Assembly: GCA_902780915.1 (NCBI GenBank)
Contig: CACZHK010000014.1
Span: 1 to 40,544, forward strand
Reading direction: 5' to 3'
Length of the DNA stretch: 40,544 bases
Source: Pseudoselenomonas ruminantium
Lineage (GTDB): Bacteria; Bacillota; Negativicutes; Selenomonadales; Selenomonadaceae
The notes beneath the pieces are model-generated. The model saw only the letters and a program-made list of their open reading frames with translations, searched no databases and was not told the origin of the DNA. The translations under genes and the position numbers were made by a program. Shown here piece after piece: positions 14,076 to 22,612 of the stretch (positions within the stretch are counted from its first letter, which is position 1; each line of letters begins with the position of its first letter).

Positions 14076-15308
14076 ATGTCAATGGAGAAAAGTTTAATGG
14101 AATTAGCCAATCAGGCTCGTGAGGAGAATTTCCCTTTGGCCTTGGATTACTATCATCAGGCAGCCGCTCATGGGGAGGTAGAGGCCATGGTGGCCTTGGG
14201 AGATTTGTACTTCAACGGCCAGGGTGTAGAAATAGATTTTGATTTGGCGCATTATTGGTATGAAAAAGCAGCAAATACCGGTGAAGGGAATCCTGAAGCA
14301 TTTAAGCATATAGGAATGGCCTATCATGCCGGCTGGGGTAGGGATGTAGACTATGACAAGGCCAGGGAATATTTTGAAAAGGCTCTGGAAGCCGGCAATG
14401 ATGATGTTTTATTTCTTTTGGGCAGGGTGTATTATGATACGGAAGACTATGCAACGGCAATGAAGTATTTCAAAAGGGCAGCTGTTGATGGCAACGAATT
14501 CCAAAACAATGCCGAAGACAGACTGGGGGATATGTACCGTTTCGGTGAAGGGGTAAAACAGGATATTGATGAAGCTGTAGCGTGGTATCAAAAGGGGGCT
14601 GAGCATGGAAATGATGACTCTATGTGTTCCCTTGGCCATATGTACCTGAATGAAGAGGGAATATGGTCAGATGAGGCTAAGGCTGCCTACTGGACTTTGC
14701 AGGCGGCAAAACAGAAAAATGTGACAGCGATGGATAACATGGGGTTCCATTATTCACGGGGTATCGGCGTGGAGCAGGACTATGTAGCTGCCATGGCTTG
14801 GTATAAGAAAGCAGCTGAGGCCGGATCGGCAAGCTCCATGGAAGAGATGGGTGATCTGTACTATTTCGGCAATGGTATAGAGCAGGATTACGCTCTGGCC
14901 AAGGAATGGTATGAGAAAGCCATCATGGCAGGTAATGAAACGCCGCTGATGCCCTTGGGGACGATTTACTATTACAGGCAGGACTATAAAAAGGCCATGG
15001 AATTTTACCTCAGGGCTGCCAATGATGATAACAAGTACCAGCATATTGCCGAGGCCAGGATCGGTGATTTGTACATGGAGGGCGCCGGTGTGGAGCAGGA
15101 TTTGTCCAAGACTGTGGAGTGGTATGAAAAATCAGCCGGGCATGGCTATGCTGCCGCCATGCGTATCCTGGGCGATCTGTACGCAGAGGGAAATGGCGTA
15201 GAGCAGGATCTGGCCAAGGCAGAGGAATGGTACAGGAAGGCTCTGGAGACGGGGGTTGATGACGAGGAAGCAGCGGAAATCAAAATGAAGCTGGATAGCT
15301 TTGACTGA
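14076..15308 (+). CDS. Sel1-repeat protein
   Basis: The 410-residue protein is built almost entirely of about ten Sel1-like repeats (36-residue helix pairs), for example AMVALGDLYFNGQGVEIDFD, LAHYWYEKAANTGEG and SMEEMGDLYYFGNGIEQDYA. Such solenoids bind other proteins; partners are unknown. No signal peptide is present, so it should be cytoplasmic. AGGAGG (14061-14066) best fits ATG 14076; ATG 14070 is too close to it. It follows the frameshifted Sel1 gene by 46 bp and ends at a bidirectional terminator. Base composition returns toward the GC-rich host style in its second half. Confidence 0.9.
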   Translation: MSMEKSLMELANQAREENFPLALDYYHQAAAHGEVEAMVALGDLYFNGQGVEIDFDLAHYWYEKAANTGEGNPEAFKHIGMAYHAGWGRDVDYDKAREYFEKALEAGNDDVLFLLGRVYYDTEDYATAMKYFKRAAVDGNEFQNNAEDRLGDMYRFGEGVKQDIDEAVAWYQKGAEHGNDDSMCSLGHMYLNEEGIWSDEAKAAYWTLQAAKQKNVTAMDNMGFHYSRGIGVEQDYVAAMAWYKKAAEAGSASSMEEMGDLYYFGNGIEQDYALAKEWYEKAIMAGNETPLMPLGTIYYYRQDYKKAMEFYLRAANDDNKYQHIAEARIGDLYMEGAGVEQDLSKTVEWYEKSAGHGYAAAMRILGDLYAEGNGVEQDLAKAEEWYRKALETGVDDEEAAEIKMKLDSFD

Positions 15309-15355
15309 ATGGCATAGGTGGCAGAGAGCAAAGCCATCGTTTCTTTGCAAGAAAA

Positions 15356-15388
15356 AACACGCACGGGAGGCCCCGTGCGTGTTCTTTT
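15356..15388. terminator. Bidirectional terminator between Sel1 gene and alcohol dehydrogenase gene
   Basis: A 12-bp stem AACACGCACGGG / CCCGTGCGTGTT (15356-15367 with 15372-15383) is flanked by A6 on the left and CTTTTT on the right. Confidence 0.92.
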
Positions 15389-15403
15389 TGTCTGAAGAGG
15401 CTG

Positions 15404-16588
15404 TCAGTGGTTGGCCAGCTGGTAAATTTCCATGGCCGTTTCCTTGTCGATGGGGTGGAAGGTGGCCACGGTCTTGGTGCCGTTTGCTGTCACCATGTCG
15501 GCGAGGTATTCGATCATTTCCTTGTTCTGCACCCCGATGCCCAGTTCGGTGAAATTGACAGGCATGTCGATTTCCTTGAAGTAGGCAAGGGTGGCTTCAA
15601 TGCCCTTCTGGGCTTTTTCCTCGGTGGTGCCTGCGGTGATGCCCCAGACTTTCTCGGCGAATCTGGCGAAGCGCTCCGGGTTATCTTTCCATACATAGCC
15701 TGCCCAGCTGCCCCAGATGGTGGTGAGGCTGGCACCATGGGTGACGTCGAAGCGGCCGGAAAGTTCGTGGCCCAGCTTGTGGCAGGCGAAGTCCTTGTCC
15801 CGGCCCAGGCCTGTGAGGTTGTTGTGGGAGAGGCTGCCGCACCACATGATCTCGCTCATGGCCTCGTAATTCTTTGGGTCATTCAGCAGTGTCCTTGAGT
15901 GCTTGATGACGTTTTTCATCAGCCCTTCGGCAATGATATCAGTCATTTCGTTGAGGGCAGCATCCCTGGTGAAATACCTTTCCATGGTGTGCATGAGGAT
16001 GTCAGCAATGCCGCAGAACACCTGCCGCTTGGGGGCGGTGAAGGCCAGCTCTGGGTTCATGAAGGCCAGGGTAGGGCGGTTGAGATCCGTATTGAGGCCG
16101 GCTTTCTTGCCGGTTTCTTCATTGGTAAGCACTGCGGAGTCGCTGGTCTCGCTGCCGGCAGCGGCCAGGGTCAGCACTGCTCCCATGGCGGTGGTCTTTT
16201 CGAGCTTCACCTTGCCGCTCCAGAAGTCCCAGATATCCACACCCGGGTTGGCTAAGCCGTGGGCCACGGCCTTGGCGGAGTCTATGACACTGCCGCCGCC
16301 TATGGCCAGGATGAAATCGGCCTTGAAAACTAAGGCATCATTGATGGCACCCCGCACCCAGGCCAGCCGGGGATTGGGCTTCACGCCGCCCCGCACCTGC
16401 AGGGAAAGGCCTGCCGCCGTGAGCTGGCTTTCGATGCGGGGGAGCAGGCCGCTTTCGATGACGCTGCCGCCACCATAGACGATGAAGACCCGGCTCTTGC
16501 CGTAGGCCTTGATTTTCTCTGCGATGCGCTCCTGAGCCTTGGGGCCGAAGACGATTTCCGTGGGACATTTGAAGTTAAAGGCTTGCAT
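15404..16588 (-). CDS. Iron-containing alcohol dehydrogenase (butanol dehydrogenase-like)
   Basis: The 394-residue enzyme of the group III, iron-dependent alcohol dehydrogenase family reduces aldehydes with NAD(P)H. The nucleotide-binding GGGSVIDSAKAVAHG and the upstream FIVYGGGSVIESG are present. Metal ligands are visible as the Asp and His of DILMHTMERYF and the two His of HKLGHELSGRFDVTHGASL. It resembles the YugJ/BdhA branch. ATG 16588 is preceded by GGAGGT with eight bases' spacing; the longer frame to 16630 contains that Shine-Dalgarno and is rejected. It is a single-gene unit. Confidence 0.95.
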   Translation of the reverse strand: MQAFNFKCPTEIVFGPKAQERIAEKIKAYGKSRVFIVYGGGSVIESGLLPRIESQLTAAGLSLQVRGGVKPNPRLAWVRGAINDALVFKADFILAIGGGSVIDSAKAVAHGLANPGVDIWDFWSGKVKLEKTTAMGAVLTLAAAGSETSDSAVLTNEETGKKAGLNTDLNRPTLAFMNPELAFTAPKRQVFCGIADILMHTMERYFTRDAALNEMTDIIAEGLMKNVIKHSRTLLNDPKNYEAMSEIMWCGSLSHNNLTGLGRDKDFACHKLGHELSGRFDVTHGASLTTIWGSWAGYVWKDNPERFARFAEKVWGITAGTTEEKAQKGIEATLAYFKEIDMPVNFTELGIGVQNKEMIEYLADMVTANGTKTVATFHPIDKETAMEIYQLANH

Positions 16589-16724
16589 TTTTTTTACCTC
16601 CATGCCGGGTGAAATATGACAAAATTGCACAATAACTTGAATTCGCCATAGAAGCCTTCATATCCTGCCTCAGAAAGAGAAAGAGAAGGTAAAGGAATTT
16701 TGTCTGCTATGTAGAATATATGAG

Positions 16725-16808
16725 GTGAACGGCGATGGTATCTCAGCAACACGATTTGATGACATCACCATGCTGGCGCCGCGATTTCGCGGAGCCGCAG
16801 ATAAGTGA
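16725..16808 (+). pseudogene. Tail of a SpoIIE/RsbU-type phosphatase gene
   Basis: A frame ending at TGA 16806-16808 reads VNGDGISATRFDDITMLAPR and on. FDDITML is the hallmark C-terminal motif of PP2C phosphatases of the SpoIIE/RsbU type, which normally sit directly upstream of STAS antagonist and RsbW-like kinase genes, exactly what follows here. The rest of the phosphatase is absent: only about 100 bp lie between this tail and the start of the divergent dehydrogenase gene. The call rests on one motif plus context. Confidence 0.6.
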
Positions 16809-16845
16809 TATACCAAGGCTAATTTATTATAAAGGAGATATGGAT

Positions 16846-17166
16846 ATGAACATTACGGAAAAGAAGCATAACAACTGGCTGGTGCTGGCCCTCACTGACC
16901 GTCTGGACACCCAGACCGCACCGGAGTTGGAGCAGGCTGCTATGGGCAAGCTGTCAGACGGAGCAAAGATGGCACTTGACCTGTCTGAGCTCCAGTACAT
17001 CAGCAGCGCGGGGCTCAGGGTGCTGCTGATGATCATGAAGAAGTCCAAGGCGGCAGGAGGAAAGGCTGCCCTGGTGGGAGTCAGTGGCATGGTGGGTGAG
17101 ATACTGGAGGAATCCGGCATTGATACCTTTTTTGAGCAGTATGACAAAGTGGAGGCATTGCCGTGA
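16846..17166 (+). CDS. STAS-domain anti-sigma factor antagonist (SpoIIAA/RsbV-like)
   Basis: The 106-residue STAS domain has the conserved switch serine in LDLSELQYISSAGLRVLLMI. Dephosphorylated, such a protein binds the partner kinase and frees its target; phosphorylation on the second Ser of ISSAG stops this. AAAGGAG at 16831-16837 fits ATG 16846 best; the frame is open further upstream but that region belongs to the phosphatase tail. Its stop overlaps the GTG of the kinase gene (GTGA). The missing phosphatase is what would normally reactivate it. Confidence 0.92.
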   Translation: MNITEKKHNNWLVLALTDRLDTQTAPELEQAAMGKLSDGAKMALDLSELQYISSAGLRVLLMIMKKSKAAGGKAALVGVSGMVGEILEESGIDTFFEQYDKVEALP

Positions 17167-17600
17167 ACAGGGAAGAATGGAAAAGCTTTCCCGCCAACAA
17201 GGACAATTACGAGGAAATGCTCGCCTATGTGATGGAATGCGCCCAAGAGGCCGGAGTCTCCATGAAGCGCCAGCTGAAACTGCAGCTGGGCTTTGAGGAG
17301 GCGGTGGTGAATGTCATTTCCTATGCCTATGAGCCAGAGGAGGCGGGTAGAGTCTGGCTCAAAGTCTACCCGGAGGGGGCTGACCTGATACTGGAGATCA
17401 AGGACAGCGGCAAGCCTTTCAATCCCCTGACCAAGGAAGATGCGCTGGAGAACCGGCCCCAGTCCGTGGAAGAAGCGGAGATAGGAGGACTGGGCATTGC
17501 TTTCATGCGGCGTGTCTTTGCGGATATAAATTATCACTATGGTGAGGTGGAGGGCCTGTACTGCAACCATCTGATCCTGAAATTTCCCCTGACCGTATAG
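17163..17600 (+). CDS. RsbW/SpoIIAB-like serine kinase (anti-sigma factor type)
   Basis: The 145-residue GHKL ATPase domain has the N box EEAVVNVISYAY, G1 box EIKDSGKPFNPL and G2 box IGGLGIAFMRR. Such kinases phosphorylate the STAS partner and bind a sigma factor or other target. GTG 17163 overlaps the STAS stop. No sigma factor gene is adjacent, so the target may be non-sigma, as in many STAS/HATPase pairs. It is followed within 11 bp by the condensation/cNMP-like gene, which may be the output or input protein of the switch. Confidence 0.92.
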   Translation: MNREEWKSFPANKDNYEEMLAYVMECAQEAGVSMKRQLKLQLGFEEAVVNVISYAYEPEEAGRVWLKVYPEGADLILEIKDSGKPFNPLTKEDALENRPQSVEEAEIGGLGIAFMRRVFADINYHYGEVEGLYCNHLILKFPLTV

Positions 17601-17611
17601 GAGTGCCGCCC

Positions 17612-19459
17612 ATGAAGAATCCTTTTGAAGTAGCTACCGAGGGCATGTCGCAGGAGGAAAAGGCGGATCTCCGCAAAGCCTGCGGCATTGGCACTACGGT
17701 GCTGGCTGCAGATATCGAGGCGGTGAAGCCTCTCGGCCCTGAGGAGCAGAAATTCTTTGACCCCAGAGGCTTCATTTCCCCGTACTTTTCCATGCAGCGC
17801 ATCTACAAGGTGCAGGGGAGCATTTCCCCCTTGCATTTCAACCGGGTGATTTTCTCTGCCTTCGAGAAGGAGAAGAACCTCAGAAGTAATTACTGCCAGG
17901 TGCAGGGCAGATGGGTGAAACTGGTCTTCAAGGCGCGGCGGGTGCAGCCTGAGATTATTTACCGCAATGTGGCCCAGCAGGGACTAGGCGGCGAGGAACT
18001 GGACGCTGTCCTGGCCAAACTGGCCGAAGCGGAAAGGCGCAGGCCCTTTTCACTGTCCCGTGAGCCGCTGGCTCGCTTCATGGTGGTGAAGACTTCTGCC
18101 AATGAGTTTGCGGTGGTGGTGACGGGGCTGGGCCTGGCGATGAATAATCTGAACATGGCAAAATTCATCGTAGAGTCCCAGAACTATGAGTATAAGGGGG
18201 ATGACAGCCAGTACCTGTCTGAGGGACTACAGCGGGAGAATAAGGGGCTTTCGGCCACCATCATGGCCTACTGGCAGAAGGTGCTGGACCATCTGCCCAT
18301 GAAGCCTATGCTGCCTAATTTCAAGCCTGAGACGGAGGCGTTTTCTCAAAGTGGCTATCGGGTGGTGATTCCCTCTGAGACGGTGCGGCTCCTGAAAAAA
18401 ACCGGAGGGGAGATCTATCGCATGATGGGGCTCCTGTATATGGCCTGGGGAGTTTTCCTGCAGTATGAGAATCACACAGGGGACACCTATTTCCTGCTGC
18501 TTTCCGATGAAGGTGCCAAAGGGAAGGGCGGCAATCTGGGCATGATACCCGTGCGCCTGAAATGCCCGCCCCAGGAGACGGTGGAAAGTGTGGCTGCAAG
18601 GCTGGCCAAGCAACTGGCTCTTTCCAGCCCCTTCAGCTGCTTTGAGCGCAACGAATTGGAAACTTTGCTGGGAGAGCGGCGGGGGCTTTTTGACCACTTC
18701 CTGAATTTCCATGCTTTCACGGGCACGGGGGTGGACTATGCCAGTGCAGAGGGCACTTTCACAGGCAATCAGGTATACGAGCAGTCCTGGGATGCCCACG
18801 GCCTGCCCTTGGGCATTTACTTCCAGTACGTGGAAGGGAGCATTTCCCTTTCTGTCCTGTACAACCGCTACAGCATCAGCGAGAAGGGCCTGGATGAGAT
18901 TTTCAACCGCTATATCGTGGTCCTGCACACCATGCTGCTGCATATGGACAATCAGGTGGCTTCTTTAAAGCAGGGCCTCAGAATCCGGCTGGAGAACAAG
19001 GAGGAAAATTCTGCAGTTGCTGTAGAGCGGAATGTCATGGCTTGTCTCAAGTACCTGCCTTGCTTCCAGGGCGTTTTGGACGAGAAACTCTATCAGGTGG
19101 CCAGGGCTTCCAAGCTGCGCACTTATTTTGAAAATGACCAGATCATCATGAACCACGATGGAGGACAGATGTTCTTCCTGGTGGAAGGCAAGGTGGCCAG
19201 GCTGATGGATCCCGGCTCCGGCTGGTATAGTATGCTGGATGTAGCCAAGGAGGGAAAAATCCTCAATGAGACAGTGCTGATGGAGAAATGCAAGTCCAGC
19301 ATCATGGGAGAAGTACTCAGCGAAAAGGCCAAGGTGCTTGTCGTGCCTCTGCCACAGTTGATGGATCTGGCCTTGGGGAGCAGTTATTTCCGCAAGAACT
19401 TTACCTTGCATATCCTGGAGGAGATGGAAAAATACCAGCGCCGCTGGGTTAGTAGTTAA
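17612..19459 (+). CDS. Degenerate condensation-domain protein with C-terminal cNMP-binding-like domain
   Basis: In this 615-residue protein, residues about 50-440 follow the layout of NRPS condensation (chloramphenicol acetyltransferase-like) domains: an initial ISPYFSMQRIYKV strand, then PFSLSREPLARFMVV before the active-site region, and LYMAWGVFLQYENHTGD with GGNLGMIPVRLK later. The HHxxxDG active-site motif is not present; the matching region reads VVTGLGLAMNNLN (about 169-181), so amide-bond catalysis is unlikely. Residues about 490-600 look like a cyclic-nucleotide-binding fold (YFENDQIIMNHDGGQMFFLV, then EGKVARLMD). AGGAG fits ATG 17612 rather than GTG 17603. It lies in one operon with the STAS and kinase genes. 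Domain calls are by eye. Confidence 0.65.
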   Translation: MKNPFEVATEGMSQEEKADLRKACGIGTTVLAADIEAVKPLGPEEQKFFDPRGFISPYFSMQRIYKVQGSISPLHFNRVIFSAFEKEKNLRSNYCQVQGRWVKLVFKARRVQPEIIYRNVAQQGLGGEELDAVLAKLAEAERRRPFSLSREPLARFMVVKTSANEFAVVVTGLGLAMNNLNMAKFIVESQNYEYKGDDSQYLSEGLQRENKGLSATIMAYWQKVLDHLPMKPMLPNFKPETEAFSQSGYRVVIPSETVRLLKKTGGEIYRMMGLLYMAWGVFLQYENHTGDTYFLLLSDEGAKGKGGNLGMIPVRLKCPPQETVESVAARLAKQLALSSPFSCFERNELETLLGERRGLFDHFLNFHAFTGTGVDYASAEGTFTGNQVYEQSWDAHGLPLGIYFQYVEGSISLSVLYNRYSISEKGLDEIFNRYIVVLHTMLLHMDNQVASLKQGLRIRLENKEENSAVAVERNVMACLKYLPCFQGVLDEKLYQVARASKLRTYFENDQIIMNHDGGQMFFLVEGKVARLMDPGSGWYSMLDVAKEGKILNETVLMEKCKSSIMGEVLSEKAKVLVVPLPQLMDLALGSSYFRKNFTLHILEEMEKYQRRWVSS

Positions 19460-19486
19460 ATTATCTTCAATAGTGATAAGAAAGGC

Positions 19487-19521
19487 AAGCATGGCCGTTC
19501 ATAGCGGCTATGCTTTCTCTT
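19487..19521 (+). terminator. Terminator after the condensation/cNMP-like gene
   Basis: AAGCATGGCCG / CGGCTATGCTT (19487-19497 with 19505-19515, one G-U pair) is followed by TCTCTTTT. The remaining bases to the kor genes are AT-rich; TATACT at 19600-19605 is a possible -10 without a good -35. Confidence 0.85.
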
Positions 19522-19663
19522 TTGTTGCACAAAAATAAACAAAGGGACTGGATTTTTATGCAGATATCTGTTATTATGTAAAGCATATTGCTGATGGATT
19601 ATACTTTATATACAAATAAAGCATAGTAAAGCAAAAAAATGTGTGTTTTTGGGAGGGTAGCCC

Positions 19664-19879
19664 ATGCAATCGGTAATTACTGTGAAAGAAGCCAGGTGCA
19701 AAGGCTGCGGCATTTGCGCTGAATTCTGCCCCAAGGGTGTCCTTGAGGTCAGCGAGCTGGGGAAAATCCAGGTGGCAAGAGAGGAAGACTGCATAGCTTG
19801 CGGCCAGTGCGAGCTGCGCTGCCCGGATTATGCAATTTTTGTGGATAAACTTGCAGAGGTAAAGGGGGCGAGGGCATGA
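19664..19879 (+). CDS. korD: 2-oxoacid:ferredoxin oxidoreductase delta subunit (2x4Fe-4S)
   Basis: The 71-residue ferredoxin-like subunit has two CxxCxxCxxxC motifs, CKGCGICAEFCPKGV and CIACGQCELRCPDYA. It moves electrons from the thiamine-bound intermediate to ferredoxin. GGGAGGG lies upstream of ATG 19664. It is the first gene of korDABC and overlaps korA by four bases (ATGA). Whether the acid is 2-oxoglutarate or a branched-chain 2-oxoacid is not settled by this subunit. Confidence 0.94.
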   Translation: MQSVITVKEARCKGCGICAEFCPKGVLEVSELGKIQVAREEDCIACGQCELRCPDYAIFVDKLAEVKGARA

Positions 19880-21033
19880 AGAAGGCAAGGCTGATGCAGG
19901 GCAATGAAGCCTGCGCCGAAGGCGCTATCGCAGCAGGGGTAAGGTTCTTCGCCGGCTACCCCATCACTCCCTCTACGGAGATAGCAGAAGCTATGGCAAA
20001 ACTCCTGCCCCAGCATGGGGGCAAGTTCGTGCAGATGGAGGATGAGATTGCTTCCATGGGGGCTATCCTGGGGGCTGCCATGGCCGGTGACAAGGTGATG
20101 GATGCCACTAGCGGCCCGGGCTTTTCCTTGAAGCAGGAACTCATCGGCTATGCTGCCTGCGCGGAGATTCCCTGCGTGCTGGTGGATGTGCAGCGGGTGG
20201 GTCCCTCCACGGGCCAGCCTACGGCTCCTTCCCAAGGTGATGTGATGCAGGTGCGCTGGGGCACCCACGGTGACCATCCCATGATTTCCCTGTGCCCCTG
20301 GAGCGTCCGTGAGACCTTTGATCTCACGGTGCAGGCGGTGAACTACGCCGAGCGCTTCCGCACTCCCGTCATCCTGCTGATGGATGAGATGGTGGGCCAC
20401 CTCCGTGAGCGGGTGGAGCTGCCGGAGCCTGAGGAAATCCAGGTCTATCCCCGCAGGAAGCCCAAGAAGACCAGGGCGGAGGGCTATCAGCCCTTCGAGC
20501 CGGATGAGGATCTGGTGCCCAATGTGGCAGACTTTGGCCAGGGCTATCACATCCATGTGACAGGCCTTATCCATGATGATACGGGCTTCCCCGTAGGCAG
20601 CCCCACGGTGACGGAGAAGGCCATCAAGAGGCTCCATGAGAAGATTGACAGGGCTGCTGATGAGATCATCAGGACGGAAAGCTATTTCATGGAGGATGCG
20701 GAGTACGCAGTGGTAGCTTTCGGCGGCACTGCCCGCACTGCTTATGAAGCGGTGAAGAATATGAGAGAGCAGGGCATGAAGGTGGGGCTCTTGCGGCTTG
20801 TTACCATCTGGCCCTTTGCCGACAAGGTCATCGAGGACCTGGCCAGGAAGGTCAAGGGCATCATGGTGGCAGAGCTGAACTACGGCCAGGTGGTGCACGA
20901 GGTGCGCCGGGCTGCCCAGGGGGCCTGTCCGGTAGTCCTCTGCGGCAAGTACAATATGAAGTCCTTCGAGCCTGTGGAGATAGAGGCTGAGATTGAGAAA
21001 ATGGTTATGGATGTGGAAGGGGGCAGAGCATGA
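19876..21033 (+). CDS. korA: 2-oxoacid:ferredoxin oxidoreductase alpha subunit
   Basis: The 385-residue alpha subunit carries GVRFFAGYPITPSTEIAEAM at its start, the substrate-pocket motif of this family, and VQMEDEIASMGAILGAAMAG. Together with beta it forms the thiamine-diphosphate enzyme that converts a 2-oxoacid and CoA to acyl-CoA, CO2 and reduced ferredoxin, or the reverse in reductive carboxylation. It overlaps korD (ATGA) and korB (4 bp). The order D-A-B-C and sequence style fit the 2-oxoglutarate (Kor) type; a Vor-like specificity is the alternative. The reduced ferredoxin could feed Rnf. Confidence 0.93.
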   Translation: MKKARLMQGNEACAEGAIAAGVRFFAGYPITPSTEIAEAMAKLLPQHGGKFVQMEDEIASMGAILGAAMAGDKVMDATSGPGFSLKQELIGYAACAEIPCVLVDVQRVGPSTGQPTAPSQGDVMQVRWGTHGDHPMISLCPWSVRETFDLTVQAVNYAERFRTPVILLMDEMVGHLRERVELPEPEEIQVYPRRKPKKTRAEGYQPFEPDEDLVPNVADFGQGYHIHVTGLIHDDTGFPVGSPTVTEKAIKRLHEKIDRAADEIIRTESYFMEDAEYAVVAFGGTARTAYEAVKNMREQGMKVGLLRLVTIWPFADKVIEDLARKVKGIMVAELNYGQVVHEVRRAAQGACPVVLCGKYNMKSFEPVEIEAEIEKMVMDVEGGRA

Positions 21034-21884
21034 TGGCAGAACTTACGAGAAGCTATGAGAAATACTTCCGCCAGAACCGCCTGCCGCACCTGTGGTGCCC
21101 CGGCTGCGGCAACGGCATTGTCATGAAGGCCATTGTCCAGGCCATTGAGAAGAAGGGGCTGACCCAGGACAACACAGTGATTGTGTCCGGCATCGGCTGT
21201 TCTTCCAGAGCCTCCGGCTACATGGATTTTGACACCATCCACACCGCTCACGGCAGGGCCATTCCCTTTGCCACGGGCATCAAGCTCTCCCGTCCTGATT
21301 TGAATGTAGTGGTCATCACCGGTGACGGTGACTGCACCGCCATCGGCGGCAATCACTTCATTCACGGCTGCCGCCGCAATGTGGACCTCACGGTGGTGCT
21401 GTTCAACAACAATATCTATGGCATGACAGGCGGCCAGGCCTCTCCCATGACGCCCCTGGGGGGCAAGGCTACCACGGCGCCTTACGGCTCAGTGGACAGG
21501 ACTTTTGATGCCTGTGCCCTGGCAGAGGCAGCCGGTGCCACCTATGTGGCCCGCTCCACCGCTTTCCATGTGCAGCACCTGACGGATATGATTGCCCAGG
21601 GCTTGGGGAGCAAGGGCTTCTCCTTCATTGAAGCCATGGTGCAGTGCCCCACGGCATTCGGCAGGAGGAACAAGTTCAAGAGCCCGGCGGAGATGCTGAA
21701 GTGGATGCGTGACCACTCCATTATGAAGGCCGCTTGGGACAAGCTGGACGATATGAAGAAGGGGGAGGCTGCTGGTGCAGGCAAATTCCCCATCGGCCTG
21801 CTCTATGCGAGCTCCGGCGGCGAGCTTGATTATGATGCGGCTTATGACCAGGTCATCGAGAGGGCAGGAGGTGCAGGGAAATGA
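21030..21884 (+). CDS. korB: 2-oxoacid:ferredoxin oxidoreductase beta subunit (thiamine diphosphate binding)
   Basis: The 284-residue beta subunit has WCPGCGNGIVMKAI near the N-terminus, VSGIGCSSRASGYMDFDTIH, and the thiamine diphosphate/Mg motif GDGDCTAIGGNHFIHGCRRN with NNNIYGMTGGQ. These are the classic marks of the family. ATG 21030 overlaps the korA stop; a second ATG follows at once. Its stop overlaps korC by four bases. Specificity is as discussed for korA. Confidence 0.95.
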   Translation: MMAELTRSYEKYFRQNRLPHLWCPGCGNGIVMKAIVQAIEKKGLTQDNTVIVSGIGCSSRASGYMDFDTIHTAHGRAIPFATGIKLSRPDLNVVVITGDGDCTAIGGNHFIHGCRRNVDLTVVLFNNNIYGMTGGQASPMTPLGGKATTAPYGSVDRTFDACALAEAAGATYVARSTAFHVQHLTDMIAQGLGSKGFSFIEAMVQCPTAFGRRNKFKSPAEMLKWMRDHSIMKAAWDKLDDMKKGEAAGAGKFPIGLLYASSGGELDYDAAYDQVIERAGGAGK

Positions 21885-22414
21885 GGAAACAGCTTAGACT
21901 ATCCGGCTCCGGCGGCCAGGGGGTCATCACTGCCGCCATCATCCTGGCAGAGGCGGCGGTAGCCGAGGGCAAGGAAGCAGCCCAGTCCCAGTCCTACGGC
22001 CCTGAGGCCAGAGGCGGCGCTTCCAAGGCAGAGGTCATCATTGACACGGAGACCATCTACCATCCCCATGTGATTCATCCGGATTTGGTGCTGGCCATGA
22101 CCCAGAAGGCTGCTGACAAGTATTATGAGGATATAGTTCCCGGCGGCCTCCTGGTGCTGGACGAGCAGCTGGTGCCAAATCCCCCGGACTTCCCCAAGAC
22201 CGTCCGCATCCCCATCACCAAGCTGGCGGTGGAAGAAGTGGGCAAAGCCCTCTTCGCCAATATCGTGGCCCTGGGCGCCCTGGTGCGGCTGACGGATATT
22301 GTTTCCTTTGAAACCATCAAGGAGTCTGTAGCCCACAGAGTGCCCAAGCACACCGTGGAGCAGAATATGCATGCCCTGCAGGTGGGGTGGGAGGCTGCAG
22401 ACAAGCTGGCCTAA
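21881..22414 (+). CDS. korC: 2-oxoacid:ferredoxin oxidoreductase gamma subunit
   Basis: The 177-residue gamma subunit starts with LRLSGSGGQGVITAAIILAE, the glycine-rich signature of this family, and has QSQSYGPEARGGASKAEVII, also diagnostic. It completes the four-subunit enzyme. It is the last gene of the operon and is followed by a strong terminator 15 bp after the stop. Confidence 0.95.
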   Translation: MRKQLRLSGSGGQGVITAAIILAEAAVAEGKEAAQSQSYGPEARGGASKAEVIIDTETIYHPHVIHPDLVLAMTQKAADKYYEDIVPGGLLVLDEQLVPNPPDFPKTVRIPITKLAVEEVGKALFANIVALGALVRLTDIVSFETIKESVAHRVPKHTVEQNMHALQVGWEAADKLA

Positions 22415-22428
22415 AGGAAGAAATCATG

Positions 22429-22454
22429 CCCTCCGCATAAGCGGAGGGTGTTTT
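22429..22454 (+). terminator. Terminator of the kor operon
   Basis: CCCTCCGC-ATAA-GCGGAGGG (22429-22448) followed by TGTTTT. Confidence 0.93.
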
Positions 22455-22612
22455 GGTTTGAAATATCCCTTGAGTTCGGTAGTAGGCAGGGAGGAAAATC
22501 GAGGTATGCTGGCGAAGATAAAACAGCAAAAGGAATTGCAGCAATTCGTGAGAAATGAAGAAACCAATTGTTGTATGTTCGATATTGCTTGGCAGATAAG
22601 GAGGAAAATATC

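Noticed and set aside
19828..20898. 356-codon minus-strand frame across korA (also long minus frames over livK and rnfD)
   Set aside because: These are codon-bias shadows in GC-rich genes; the plus-strand products have full family motifs.
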